Positions 27,446 to 36,668 of a DNA stretch of 64,000 nucleotides are shown in pieces. The stretch spans positions 310,001 through 374,000 of the forward strand of contig NZ_SWBM01000003.1 in NCBI RefSeq assembly GCF_005116465.1. Direction: 5' to 3'. Below the pieces are notes generated by a model. The model had not been told where the DNA came from. It did not search any database and saw nothing but the letters and a program-made list of their open reading frames with translations. Position 1 is the first letter of the stretch. Each line of letters begins with the position of its first letter. The position numbers and the translations under genes were made by a program. Source of the stretch: Robertmurraya kyonggiensis (lineage in GTDB: Bacteria > Bacillota > Bacilli > Bacillales > Cytobacillaceae).

Positions 27446-28330
27446 CTAATCCTTTTTCGTATACAATCTAAGTTGAGCTAATGACAGAACAAAAATTATC
27501 AAGAATAAGACAACCGCGAGTGCAGATGCATATCCCATATTTAAAAATTCAAAACCTTGCTTGTATATATAAAGGACACTAACCATCGTTGAGTTAGCTG
27601 GTCCTCCCTTTGTCATAACCATGATTTGGTCAAACACCTGGAAAGAGCCAATAGTTGTCACGACCAAAATAAAAATACTTGTTGGGCGAAGCAATGGGAA
27701 CGTAATATTCCAAAAAGCTTTCCAACCCGTTGCTCCATCTATCTTAGCTGCTTCATAATAATCTAACGGAATTTCTTTAATCGAAGCCAAGAAAATCATC
27801 ATATTATAGCCAAGATTGATCCAAAAAATAACGACAATGATCGCAAACAATGCCTGATCGGTTGAACCTAAAAACTGTTGCTTAGGTAAGCCTAACAAAT
27901 CAAAAAATTGATTGATGAAACCATGACGTGGATCATATAAAAACATCCAAATAACGGCTGAAATAACAGACGTTATCGCAAATGGTAGCAAAAACATTGT
28001 TCTCGCCACCCCTACAAATCTTTGCTTCATACTATTCAACATGACAGCAAAGAAAAGAGAGCCTGCGAACAAAAGAGGGACATAAATAACAGTGAAAATA
28101 AATGTTCGATTAACAGATTTCCACCATTCTTTGTCTGAAGCCATCTCTTTATAATTTTCAAAGCCTATAAAAACCTTCGGTGATAGGGCGTTCCAATCAT
28201 GAAGGCTCACGTAAAAGGCATATACCATAGGCACAAACACAAATACGGTCAAACCGAGCAAGTTCGGCAACAGGAAACCGTATGCGGTTAAGGATTCATT
28301 TAATTTTCTTTTCATTCCCTTACGCCTCAT
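27446..28330 (-). CDS. Carbohydrate ABC transporter permease (MalF type)
   Basis: A 294-residue membrane protein of the MalF/UgpA group: LTAYGFLLPNLLGLTVFVFVP near the N-terminus, YDPRHGFINQFFDLLG in the periplasmic-side loop, and the EAA loop EAAKIDGATGWKAFWNITFP. GAGGAGG precedes the ATG. It lies between the binding protein and MalG-type permease genes; the 108-bp gap to the former holds a stable hairpin. Substrate is likely an oligosaccharide, not identifiable from the permease. Confidence 0.88.
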   Translation of the reverse strand: MRRKGMKRKLNESLTAYGFLLPNLLGLTVFVFVPMVYAFYVSLHDWNALSPKVFIGFENYKEMASDKEWWKSVNRTFIFTVIYVPLLFAGSLFFAVMLNSMKQRFVGVARTMFLLPFAITSVISAVIWMFLYDPRHGFINQFFDLLGLPKQQFLGSTDQALFAIIVVIFWINLGYNMMIFLASIKEIPLDYYEAAKIDGATGWKAFWNITFPLLRPTSIFILVVTTIGSFQVFDQIMVMTKGGPANSTMVSVLYIYKQGFEFLNMGYASALAVVLFLIIFVLSLAQLRLYTKKD

Positions 28331-28389
28331 CTTTTTGTCCTCCTCGTCGATATCGAGGTATCAGATAGATATCCAAATTCATAGTGATA

Positions 28390-28430
28390 GGAAAGTCCGG
28401 GAGACTATCTTTTAAGCCACCGAACTTTCC
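28390..28430 (-). promoter_or_regulatory. Intra-operon RNA hairpin after the binding-protein gene
   Basis: Minus strand: GGAAAGTTCGG … CCGGACTTTCC, an 11-bp stem with one G-T pair and no T-run (28420-28430 with 28390-28400). Hairpins here in sugar ABC operons usually protect the binding-protein mRNA. Confidence 0.6.
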
Positions 28431-28438
28431 GAAAAAGA

Positions 28439-29704
28439 TTATTTACTTAATGCTTCTTCAATTTTCTTATGCGCTTCTTCAGCTGCGTCCGCACCAGAAA
28501 CATTGCCAAACATAACTTGCTGCATCGCTTCTCCTACTGCATCTACAATTTCTGGACCAAAACGTGGTTCTGGAATCGCAGAATCATAGATTTCTTCAGT
28601 GAAGACTTTGCGCAATCCTTTATCGTAAATTGCCTTTCCTTCTTCGACAACAGAGATTCTTGGAGAGTAAGCAAACTTGACTTCAGTTGCCCATTTTAAT
28701 GGACGAGACTTATCTTCAGCAAAGCACCACATAATAAATTTTGCTGCTTCATCGACATGCTCACTATTGGCGTTAACAGCCATTTTCCAACCGCCAGCAT
28801 CTGTTGCAGGCTTTCCACCCTCTGGAACAGGAATTGGTGCAAGACCAAATTCAGTATCTGCATAATCTTTTTCTAAAACAGGAATTAACCATGTACCGAC
28901 AATGGACATTGCTGCACTACCGGTACCTAAATTCCCAGCATCCCAAGGACCGTACTGTAATTTAGAAGGTGCTTGCCCATCTTGGAAAAAGGAACCCCAA
29001 TAATCCAACGCTTTTGCAACTTCAGGTGAATTAAATGTAGACTTTGTGCCATCCTCATTTAACACATTTCCACCTTGCTGCCATAAGAATGGATACCAAA
29101 TAAAGTTCAGATATGCTGCTTTATCTGTTGGTAAAACAAGTCCTGCTACATCTGTAGTTGTTAATTTTTCTGCTGCTGCTTTCAATTCATCCCAGGTTTT
29201 TGGCACTTCAACACCAGCATCAGCAAGCATTTTTTTGTTGTAATATAACCCAAGTAACTCTAATTCATATGGTAGGGCAAGGACTTTATCATCGTAAGTG
29301 ACAGCTTCAATAGACGCTGGAAGAAAATCTTCCTTTGCACCTTCTGGAAAATAGGAATTTAAGTCTGCAAGAATATTAGATTCAGCATATTTTGTGAAGT
29401 CGCCAGGGCTTACCATGAACACATCTGGCCCTTCATCATTTGCAAAGGCTACTGGCAATTTGGTGTTGGAGTAATCACTCTGATTAAATGCGGTATATTC
29501 AATTTTCACTTTATCTTCATTAGCCGCATTATACTCCTTCACTAGCTCCTCAAAAAATGCCTTTTCTGCATCAGTGTGCATATCCCAAAATTTCAATGTG
29601 ACAACGCCATCTTCTTCTCCTGTTGATGAAGAATCACTACAGCCTGCTTGAAATAAAAGGATTAAAATGATACTAAAAATCGAAAACATTTTCCAAATCT
29701 TCAT
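28439..29704 (-). CDS. Carbohydrate ABC transporter substrate-binding lipoprotein
   Basis: A 421-residue lipoprotein (signal ending LFQAGC, Cys ~22) of the family 1 extracellular solute-binding proteins (maltose/multiple-sugar type). VTLKFWDMHTDAEKAFFEELV, GPDVFMVSPGDFTKYAE, LADLNSYFPEG, YYNKKMLADAGVEVPKTWDEL and GTWLIPVLEKDY are standard blocks. ATG 29704 has AGGGGG upstream; an earlier ATG at 29709 is out of frame. It is the first gene of the four-gene ABC operon, preceded by two cre-like palindromes. The sugar is not identifiable. Confidence 0.9.
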   Translation of the reverse strand: MKIWKMFSIFSIILILLFQAGCSDSSSTGEEDGVVTLKFWDMHTDAEKAFFEELVKEYNAANEDKVKIEYTAFNQSDYSNTKLPVAFANDEGPDVFMVSPGDFTKYAESNILADLNSYFPEGAKEDFLPASIEAVTYDDKVLALPYELELLGLYYNKKMLADAGVEVPKTWDELKAAAEKLTTTDVAGLVLPTDKAAYLNFIWYPFLWQQGGNVLNEDGTKSTFNSPEVAKALDYWGSFFQDGQAPSKLQYGPWDAGNLGTGSAAMSIVGTWLIPVLEKDYADTEFGLAPIPVPEGGKPATDAGGWKMAVNANSEHVDEAAKFIMWCFAEDKSRPLKWATEVKFAYSPRISVVEEGKAIYDKGLRKVFTEEIYDSAIPEPRFGPEIVDAVGEAMQQVMFGNVSGADAAEEAHKKIEEALSK

Positions 29705-29806
29705 TTCATTTCCCCCTAGATAAATGATTTTCAAAAACTACTCTTCTAAGTTCCTCCTTTTTTAGAAATGAATTTATTCATCTAGATGTCGCAGTCCACC
29801 GAGGCG

Positions 29807-29820
29807 TGTAAACGTTTACA
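29807..29820. promoter_or_regulatory. cre-like operator 1
   Basis: TGTAAACGTTTACA, a perfect 14-bp palindrome matching the catabolite-responsive element (CcpA/LacI-type), 103 bp upstream of the binding-protein start. Confidence 0.75.
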
Positions 29821-29897
29821 CATTAGGTAATGATCTGTAATCAAGATAATAAAATAAATGGATACGCACCTGAAATTATCTTGTATGAGGTAAAATA

Positions 29898-29911
29898 TGT
29901 AATCGTTTACA
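29898..29911. promoter_or_regulatory. cre-like operator 2
   Basis: TGTAATCGTTTACA, one mismatch from a perfect palindrome, 91 bp from operator 1 in the same divergent gap (29705-30086). It could act on the sugar ABC operon, the pucR-type gene, or both. Confidence 0.7.
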
Positions 29912-30086
29912 TTGATTTTATTAAATCCTTCCATTAATTTCAACACTTATTTTCGAATTTTGAAAATAATTACCTTGTCAGTAAATCTAACACAATATCT
30001 TTTCATCCAAAAAGATTCGAGTATTATTGAGATAAAAATATTTTGGAAGTAGGACGCCTGCATTTCACTATGGGGAGGGATTATTT

Positions 30087-31670
30087 TTGCTTACGATGAA
30101 TGAAATTCTGAATTTACCAGAGTTACAGAGTGCCATTGTACATACGGGAAAGAATGGCTTAGGACGAAATGTTCGTTGGGTACATGTGATTGATCATGAT
30201 GATGTCGGCTATTTTTTAGAAGGCGGTGAGCTCCTTTTAACTTGTGGACAAATCTGGCCTGAGGATTTGGACGAACAAAGCCGAATTCTGAACATGTTTC
30301 TTGCCCATCAAATCGCAGGAATCGTCTTTGCAACTGGTCGTTATCTCAATGAATGTCCCGATACCGTTCTTCAATTTGGAGAAAAATTCGCCATACCGAT
30401 TTTGGAGGTTCCTTTTGAGGTGCCCTTCGTTAAGCTTACGCGAAAAATTCATCAAGAAATCTTGAAACGTCAATTTCAAAAAGAAGAATCTGTCAATCAA
30501 ATCCCATCAGAGCTTCAGCAACTTTTTCAAAGAGCAACCTCCCTCCAAGAAATAGGCGATGTCCTTGCACAAAATTACCGATTTCCGGTTCTCCTAACAG
30601 ATTCGGCGAATCAAATCATCGTCCAATCCATTTCATCTAGTAATCGTCCCGTGAATCTATCAAAAATGACAAAAACACTCACATCAAATATTCACCATTT
30701 GCTACTGCAGAACCATGACCCCATCATCCGAATTCCTTGTGTAGAGCAAGAGTTCATTGGACTTCCCATCCAAGATGAAAGTGAATATCACGGAACACTT
30801 TGGCTCTATTGTGAAACAAAACAGATCACCCAAAGTAAGATTCGAACGGTTCAACACACGCTACCTATAATAAAGGAACTTATTTTACTAGAAAAAGATA
30901 AAATCGCGAAAAGAAGACAATTTCAGGCCGAGCTATTAGAGCTCATCCTTGATAACCCAAAAATCGCTTCAGTCCTCATCCATGAAAAAATCAATCAACT
31001 TGGCATTCAAGCACAAAGCAATTGGTTTAGCGGATATATCGCTACCACCCATGAACTCGATTCCGAGCTTCTCTATATTCAATGTAAAAATTGGATCAAC
31101 TCCAGTACGTGCGTTTCTGGTTTTTTTGAAAGATTCGAAGGGAAAATCCTATTTGTTTTAACGTTTGCAGATGACTTTATCCATATTACAAATGAACTTT
31201 TGAGGTTACAGAAAGATCTATACGCGCAATTCCATGCGTTTTTACTCATTGGAGGTGTCAAAACAAATCCATTTTTACTAAAGGATAGCTATGAGGAATC
31301 TGTTCAACTCCATAGCCTAGTCCAGTTTGCCAATCCGAACGAAGAGCTCTTTTACGCAGATCGCTACCGCCGCGAAATCATTCTCTATGGTTCCCTCAAC
31401 CCGCTAAATGCAGGCGAATTACGGAGTTTGATTTTGCCAAAAGAGTTTTTTTCAGAGCAAGGGAAGACGTTTTACGAAACATTACGTTGTCTCAATCGGA
31501 ATCAGTATAATCGAGAACTAACCGCAAAGCAGCTTCATATTCACAGAAATACATTGCGCTATCGAATTGATCGGATTGAGCAGTTATTAGGGGCAAGCCT
31601 TCATTCAGTAAAGCTCCAATTTTGGATTCAAGTTGCTTTTGATTTAGAGGTCGTTTCTCCTACATCTTAA
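30087..31670 (+). CDS. PucR family transcriptional regulator
   Basis: A 527-residue regulator. The N-terminal PucR domain (LTMNEILNLPELQSAIVHTG … FLEGGELLLTCGQIWP, to ~125) is a ligand-sensing module; the C-terminal HTH_30 domain (LTAKQLHIHRNTLRYRIDRIEQLLG, ~465-500) binds DNA. The middle is GGDEF-like remnant sequence as usual in the family. The start is TTG 30087, with GGAGGG 6-8 bases upstream. It lies directly before the six-gene betaine cluster on the same strand, with a 205-bp gap, and is the obvious candidate activator of that cluster; the inducer may be betaine, dimethylglycine or sarcosine (inference). Confidence 0.87.
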   Translation: MLTMNEILNLPELQSAIVHTGKNGLGRNVRWVHVIDHDDVGYFLEGGELLLTCGQIWPEDLDEQSRILNMFLAHQIAGIVFATGRYLNECPDTVLQFGEKFAIPILEVPFEVPFVKLTRKIHQEILKRQFQKEESVNQIPSELQQLFQRATSLQEIGDVLAQNYRFPVLLTDSANQIIVQSISSSNRPVNLSKMTKTLTSNIHHLLLQNHDPIIRIPCVEQEFIGLPIQDESEYHGTLWLYCETKQITQSKIRTVQHTLPIIKELILLEKDKIAKRRQFQAELLELILDNPKIASVLIHEKINQLGIQAQSNWFSGYIATTHELDSELLYIQCKNWINSSTCVSGFFERFEGKILFVLTFADDFIHITNELLRLQKDLYAQFHAFLLIGGVKTNPFLLKDSYEESVQLHSLVQFANPNEELFYADRYRREIILYGSLNPLNAGELRSLILPKEFFSEQGKTFYETLRCLNRNQYNRELTAKQLHIHRNTLRYRIDRIEQLLGASLHSVKLQFWIQVAFDLEVVSPTS

Positions 31671-31693
31671 TATAACTGGGACACCCTTCCGTC

Positions 31694-31703
31694 CACAATT
31701 GTG
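31694..31703. promoter_or_regulatory. Short palindrome before the betaine operon
   Basis: CACAATTGTG, a perfect 10-bp palindrome in the 205-bp gap upstream of the dimethylglycine oxidase gene. It is a weak candidate for the PucR-type regulator site; no clear terminator for the regulator gene is seen in this gap. Confidence 0.3.
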
Positions 31704-31875
31704 CACAGCATCCAATTTTTGCATAGTGGAAACATAAAAAATTCGGCATAGACGGACGATTGTGGGAGAAAGTTTGGTGAATTATCATACATGTAAAGTT
31801 AGTTAACGTCACCAAAAGGGATTTCGTCAGAAAATGTGACAACCATACCTAGCCAATAGAAAGGGTGAAGAATTG

Positions 31876-34284
31876 ATGGAGCCAAAAAAGATTGTCATTA
31901 TTGGAGCCGGTGTAGTCGGCAGCAGTCTCGCCTATTTCTTAAGCAAAATGGGGCAAAGCAATATTACCGTCATTGAACAAGGGCCCTTATTTGAAACGGG
32001 CGGTTCTACCTCCCATGCTCCAGGTCTTGTGTTTCAGCTTAATTTTTCAAAACTAATGACAGCTTTCGCAAATCAAACCGTTGAGATATTCCAAGAACTG
32101 AACAGCCCTGCGTTTCCTACCTATCATCCCGTTGGAAGCATTGAATTGGCCAACACACCTGAGAGATTAGAAGATTTAAAGCGCAAAGCAGGTGTCGCTA
32201 AGTCCTGGGGCGTCGAAGCTGTGATTCTATCTCCTGAAGAATGTGCGGAAAAGAATCCATTACTCGATCCAACGCAAATTCTAGGTGGACTCTATGTCGC
32301 CACCGACGGCATTGCCAAACCACTTAGAGCAGTAGATAAAATGGCGGAATTCTCGAAGTCATGTGGGGTTCAATTTTATGGTCGGACTGAAGTGAGAGAC
32401 GTTAAGGTAATTGATAATCAAGTAAAAGCTGTGGAAACGACAGCTGGACGTTTTGAAGCAGACATCCTCATTTGCTGTGCTGGATTCTGGGGTCCACGGA
32501 TCGGCGAAATGGTCGGTGTGACCATCCCACTTCAACCGATGGCCCATCAATATGTGGTCACACATGATTTACAAGAATTAGCGAACGAAACGGACGAAAT
32601 TCGCCTTCCCATGCTGCGTCATCAAGACAGCGCCTTGTATTATCGCCAATTATTCAATGGCATTGGAATTGGCTCCTATCAGCACCGTCCTCTGCCGGTC
32701 GAGGTAAGTGAAATTACGAAATACGGTGAAACGAAAGAGATGCCTTCGGTTAAACCTTTTACACAAGAGGATTTTGAAAAACCTTGGCAGGATGCTCAAG
32801 CGCTTTTTCCAACTTTGAAGCAAACAGGGTTCAAGAAAGGCATCAACGGAATTTTCTCTTTCACTCCTGACGGTATGCCGTTATTAGGTGAATCAAAAGT
32901 GCAAGGATTTTGGGTGGCAGAAGCCATCTGGGTTACTCACTCAGCCGGTGTGGCGAAATCGGTCGCGGAATGGATTGTGAATGGTACCCCAACGCTTGAC
33001 TTGGAATTATGCGATATTAATCGTTTTGATACGTACGCCCAAAGCCCTCATTATTATAAATCAAGATCGATTGAAAATTATGCAACGGTATACGATATTC
33101 ATCATCCTTATGAGCCTCCCGCTTCTGCTCGAGATATGCGCTTGACTCCTTACTTTGGACGTCAGAAAGAACTGGGTGGAGTATTCAATGAGAAATCAGG
33201 CTGGGAACAGCCACAATGGTTCATGATCAATCAAACCCTTTTATCCTCTTATGAAAAAATACTGCATCATCGTACAGGTTGGTCTGCCGAGCATTGGTCC
33301 CCAATTGTTGAAGCAGAGCAATTACACACAAAAGAACATACTTCCCTATTTGATGTGACAGCTGAGAAAAAGAGATTGGAAATCAGCGGAGCAGATGTTA
33401 TTCCATTTTTACAGCAACTCACAACCAGCAATATCGACATTCCCATCGGCCTAGTGACCAAGACATTGATGCTCCATGAATTTGGTGGAATAAAGGATGA
33501 ATTAACCGTGATTCGCGAGGCTCCAGCAAAATTCATGGTCCTATGCTCTGGTGCAACGGAAGCTAGTTGGATAGAAAAACAAGCACGAAACTTTATAGAT
33601 ATTCAAATTGTCGACTTGAGTTCTGGAACATGCGAACTTCAGCTCATCGGGCCGAAATCAAATTTTGTCGTCGAGGCTTTTGACCAGGTGTTCGCCGAAC
33701 CGAAGCAAGCAAAGACATTATATATTGGCACAGCAAAGGTACTCTCCTATTTTACAAAGCTAGGAGACTTGGAAACTTATTCATTCACGACCACATCGGA
33801 TCAAGGACTGGCGCTATGGGATGAACTTATGAATGCCGGCGATTCCTATCAAATTGCTCCTGCTGGGAAGCGTGCCCTTGAGAACCTTCGAATTGAAGCT
33901 TTATCCATTAAAAACGGCAAGGATTATTGGAGCGAGCATTCCCCGTTTGAAATTGGACTTGAAGAGATGATCGATTTGAGCAAAGGCGATTTTATCGGCA
34001 AGGCAGCCTTAATGAGTCGGAAAGAAAATGGTCTTGTTTCTTCGACGTTCATTCTTGATGACCCATCCATGGTTGTAATGGGATATGAGCCTGTTTTGGC
34101 CGAAGACCAAGTAGTCGGATTCGTTACAAGTGCAGCTTATTCGTATGAGCTTGGAAGATGCGTCGCATTGGCGCTCGTCAAGCCTGAAGTAGTAAATATG
34201 CCTGTTCAAATCGAATATTTTGGCCAACGTTACGACGCTGTTAAGGATACTTCCATTTTAAAAGCCGAAGGAGTGACAAGATGA
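31876..34284 (+). CDS. Dimethylglycine oxidase (FAD domain plus GcvT domain)
   Basis: An 802-residue two-domain enzyme that oxidatively demethylates dimethylglycine to sarcosine and passes the one-carbon unit to tetrahydrofolate. The N-terminal DAO/FAD domain has the dinucleotide motif IIGAGVVGSSLAYFL and GGSTSHAPGLVFQ, in which His 47 corresponds to the FAD-linking histidine of Arthrobacter dimethylglycine oxidase; FSFTPDGMPLLGES and WVTHSAGVAKSVAEW also match that enzyme. Residues ~430-800 are the GcvT-like folate domain. ATG 31876 is preferred over the adjacent TTG 31873. The stop overlaps the next gene by ATGA. Sarcosine dehydrogenase is the main alternative. Confidence 0.88.
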   Translation: MEPKKIVIIGAGVVGSSLAYFLSKMGQSNITVIEQGPLFETGGSTSHAPGLVFQLNFSKLMTAFANQTVEIFQELNSPAFPTYHPVGSIELANTPERLEDLKRKAGVAKSWGVEAVILSPEECAEKNPLLDPTQILGGLYVATDGIAKPLRAVDKMAEFSKSCGVQFYGRTEVRDVKVIDNQVKAVETTAGRFEADILICCAGFWGPRIGEMVGVTIPLQPMAHQYVVTHDLQELANETDEIRLPMLRHQDSALYYRQLFNGIGIGSYQHRPLPVEVSEITKYGETKEMPSVKPFTQEDFEKPWQDAQALFPTLKQTGFKKGINGIFSFTPDGMPLLGESKVQGFWVAEAIWVTHSAGVAKSVAEWIVNGTPTLDLELCDINRFDTYAQSPHYYKSRSIENYATVYDIHHPYEPPASARDMRLTPYFGRQKELGGVFNEKSGWEQPQWFMINQTLLSSYEKILHHRTGWSAEHWSPIVEAEQLHTKEHTSLFDVTAEKKRLEISGADVIPFLQQLTTSNIDIPIGLVTKTLMLHEFGGIKDELTVIREAPAKFMVLCSGATEASWIEKQARNFIDIQIVDLSSGTCELQLIGPKSNFVVEAFDQVFAEPKQAKTLYIGTAKVLSYFTKLGDLETYSFTTTSDQGLALWDELMNAGDSYQIAPAGKRALENLRIEALSIKNGKDYWSEHSPFEIGLEEMIDLSKGDFIGKAALMSRKENGLVSSTFILDDPSMVVMGYEPVLAEDQVVGFVTSAAYSYELGRCVALALVKPEVVNMPVQIEYFGQRYDAVKDTSILKAEGVTR

Positions 34285-35429
34285 AAAACTATGATGTAAT
34301 CATCATTGGTCTTGGAGCAATGGGCAGTACAACTGCCTACCAATTAGCAAAACGCGGACAGAAAGTGCTTGGGATCGATCAATTCGGTCCTGCACATGAC
34401 CAAGGCTCAAGTCATGGTGGTTCTCGTATTATCCGCCAAGCCTATTTTGAAGACCCTTCTTATGTTCCATTGCTACTGCGTTCCTACGAGCTTTGGGAGG
34501 AAATCGAAAAAGAAAGCGGAGAAGATATTCTGATCGTAACAGGTGGTTTGATGTTCGGCCCTCCAGATAGTCTAACCGTTTCCGGCAGTATTGGTAGCGC
34601 GAAGCAATGGGGTCTCTCCTATGAAGTGTTGGACTCAAATGACATTCGTAGCAGATTTCCTGCCTTTACACCTGAACCACATCATATCGCGCTTTATGAG
34701 AAAAAAGCAGGTTTTGTGAGACCCGAGCTAAGTGTCTATACCCACCTTCAGCAAGCTGAAAAACATGGTGCAGAGCTCCGTTTTTTTGAACCCGTTGTTT
34801 CTTGGAAGGCGAACCCTTCTGGGGAAGGTGTAAAAGTTGTGACCGAACACGGAACCTATGAAGCTGGTAAATTGGTCATTTCCGCTGGAGCCTGGGCCCC
34901 TCAGCTTTTACAAGATTTAGGAGTGAGCCTAGAGGTCGAGCGTCATATTCAGATGTTCTTTGAACCAATTGGAGGCATTGAGCCATATCGTGTTGGCAAA
35001 CACCCGATTTATATATGGGAAGGCGATGACGGCGTCCAATTATACGGCTTCCCTTCATTCGGCATCGGAGCTGAAGGAGCGAAGGTCGCCTTTTTCCGAA
35101 AAGGCAAGCCTTGTACCCCTCAAACCATTGATCGAAACGTTTACACAAATGAAGTGGAATTGATTCGGGAGTATTTAGCGCAATTCATCCCATCGTTGAA
35201 CGGACGATTTTTGCAAGGAAAAACATGCATGTATACAAATACGGAAGATGAGCATTTCGTTATTTCTACTCATCCAAGTCATCCACAAGTATCGGTGGCA
35301 GCAGGTTTCTCTGGACACGGATTTAAGTTTGCCAGTGTCGTAGGCGAAATTTTAGCCGACCTCGCCATCGATGGAAAAACGAATCACCCAATTGATTTGT
35401 TCAGTCCAAAACGCTTTGCGTATCAATAA
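34281..35429 (+). CDS. soxA: Monomeric sarcosine oxidase-type FAD enzyme
   Basis: A 382-residue flavoenzyme of the MSOX/MTOX family, which oxidizes sarcosine to glycine with release of formaldehyde and H2O2. The FAD motif IIGLGAMGSTTAYQLAKRG and SSHGGSRIIRQAYF are at the N-terminus, Cys 316 in KTCMYTNTEDEHF matches the covalent FAD-linking Cys 315 of Bacillus MSOX, and AGFSGHGFKFA is the usual C-terminal block. It overlaps the previous gene by 4 bp and is followed after 17 bp by the Rieske oxygenase gene. N-methyltryptophan oxidase is a possible alternative name, but the context favours sarcosine. Confidence 0.87.
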   Translation: MKNYDVIIIGLGAMGSTTAYQLAKRGQKVLGIDQFGPAHDQGSSHGGSRIIRQAYFEDPSYVPLLLRSYELWEEIEKESGEDILIVTGGLMFGPPDSLTVSGSIGSAKQWGLSYEVLDSNDIRSRFPAFTPEPHHIALYEKKAGFVRPELSVYTHLQQAEKHGAELRFFEPVVSWKANPSGEGVKVVTEHGTYEAGKLVISAGAWAPQLLQDLGVSLEVERHIQMFFEPIGGIEPYRVGKHPIYIWEGDDGVQLYGFPSFGIGAEGAKVAFFRKGKPCTPQTIDRNVYTNEVELIREYLAQFIPSLNGRFLQGKTCMYTNTEDEHFVISTHPSHPQVSVAAGFSGHGFKFASVVGEILADLAIDGKTNHPIDLFSPKRFAYQ

Positions 35430-35446
35430 TTTTGGAGGGATCCGTT

Positions 35447-36595
35447 ATGGTGTTAGAACAAAGTGCGGTAAATGAGCTTAATAATATGAAGCCAACATTA
35501 AAAGGTCCACTGTACACATCTCCTGAGATTTTCGCTTTGGAGAAGGAACATATTTATTCGAAAGAATGGATTTTCGTTGGTTACGTATACGATGTGGCTG
35601 AGGCTGGCCAATACATCACGTTGAATGTGGAAGGTGAAAATATCGTCATCGTCCGAGGAAAGGATTACGTTCTTCGTGCTTTCTTAAATGTTTGCCGTCA
35701 TCGCGGAGCCAAGCTTTGCACGGATCCTTGTGGAAAAAGAGCTGTCCTTCAATGCCCTTACCACTCTTGGAGCTATGGACTGGACGGGAATTTATTAAGC
35801 GTTCCAAACACAACGGAATTCAAGGAAGAATTAGTAAACAAACCTGAGTATGCCTTAGAATCCATCCATGTACGAACATGGCATGGTCTGATTTGGCTTA
35901 GTTTTGCAGAGAATCCGAGACCAATTGAACAGCAATTGGATACACAAATACTTCTTCGATTTGGAGAACTCGATACCTTTGCTCGCTACAACCTTGCTGG
36001 CTTGAAAGTCGCTCACAGCAAGGAATATGAAGTGAAAGCCAATTGGAAGCTAATTGTGGAAAACTTCCAGGAATGCTATCACTGTTCTGCCATCCATCCA
36101 GAATTGACGGCTGCTTTCCCCTCCTTCAAAACAGGTGTAGGGACACAAAATGGCATTGGCACCGGTGCAGAATTACGCGATGACATGCACTCTTTTTCCA
36201 TCAGCGGAAAAAAAGAGCGTCCAAAGTTAAAAGGCTTACTACCTGAGGATGACCGTCTCTATTTCGGGATGACGATTCTCCCTCATGTATTTATCAATTT
36301 AACGCCTGACCATATCATCATCCATCGAATCATCCCTGTTTCTGCGGATCATTCTAAGGTCATTTGTGATTGGTTGTTTGACCCAGACGAAATCGCAAAG
36401 CAAGATTTTGATCCGTCAGATGCTGTTGAACTTTTCCACCGTACCAATGAACAGGACTTTGTTGCTTGTGAATGGTGCCAGGAAAATATGGGCTCTAAAT
36501 CTTACAAAAACGGCGGCGTGTTAGTCCCCGTTGAACAGCATGTATCTGTTTTTTATAACTATGTCCTTGAAGCAATCGGATTAGCCGGTAAATAG
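35447..36595 (+). CDS. gbcA: Rieske oxygenase, glycine betaine monooxygenase (GbcA) type
   Basis: A 382-residue Rieske non-heme iron oxygenase alpha subunit. The [2Fe-2S] ligands are Cys 83 and His 85 (CRHRG) and Cys 103 and His 106 (CPYHSW); the catalytic iron histidines are in ENFQECYHCSAIHPEL. In its family this layout fits GbcA, which demethylates glycine betaine to dimethylglycine, and choline monooxygenase. ATG 35447 has GGAGGG 6-8 bases upstream. Such oxygenases need an NADH-dependent ferredoxin reductase (GbcB), but none is in this cluster. The position between demethylating oxidases and a betaine importer supports the betaine substrate; stachydrine or carnitine-like substrates are possible. 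Confidence 0.83.
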   Translation: MVLEQSAVNELNNMKPTLKGPLYTSPEIFALEKEHIYSKEWIFVGYVYDVAEAGQYITLNVEGENIVIVRGKDYVLRAFLNVCRHRGAKLCTDPCGKRAVLQCPYHSWSYGLDGNLLSVPNTTEFKEELVNKPEYALESIHVRTWHGLIWLSFAENPRPIEQQLDTQILLRFGELDTFARYNLAGLKVAHSKEYEVKANWKLIVENFQECYHCSAIHPELTAAFPSFKTGVGTQNGIGTGAELRDDMHSFSISGKKERPKLKGLLPEDDRLYFGMTILPHVFINLTPDHIIIHRIIPVSADHSKVICDWLFDPDEIAKQDFDPSDAVELFHRTNEQDFVACEWCQENMGSKSYKNGGVLVPVEQHVSVFYNYVLEAIGLAGK

Positions 36596-36668
36596 TGAAG
36601 GGCTGGTTGATGAGGTGTATGCTTGTCAACCAACTCTCCACTCCATTTCTTAGAAGGGAGTGATGCGA

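Noticed and set aside
31876-34284. Sarcosine dehydrogenase as the name for the 802-residue FAD/GcvT enzyme
   Set aside because: The GGSTSHAPGLVFQ region and several later blocks follow Arthrobacter dimethylglycine oxidase more closely, and a separate sarcosine oxidase gene comes next.
35447-36595. Aromatic-ring dioxygenase
   Set aside because: The Rieske motif is shared, but there is no beta subunit or aromatic pathway gene, and the cluster context fits a quaternary-amine monooxygenase.
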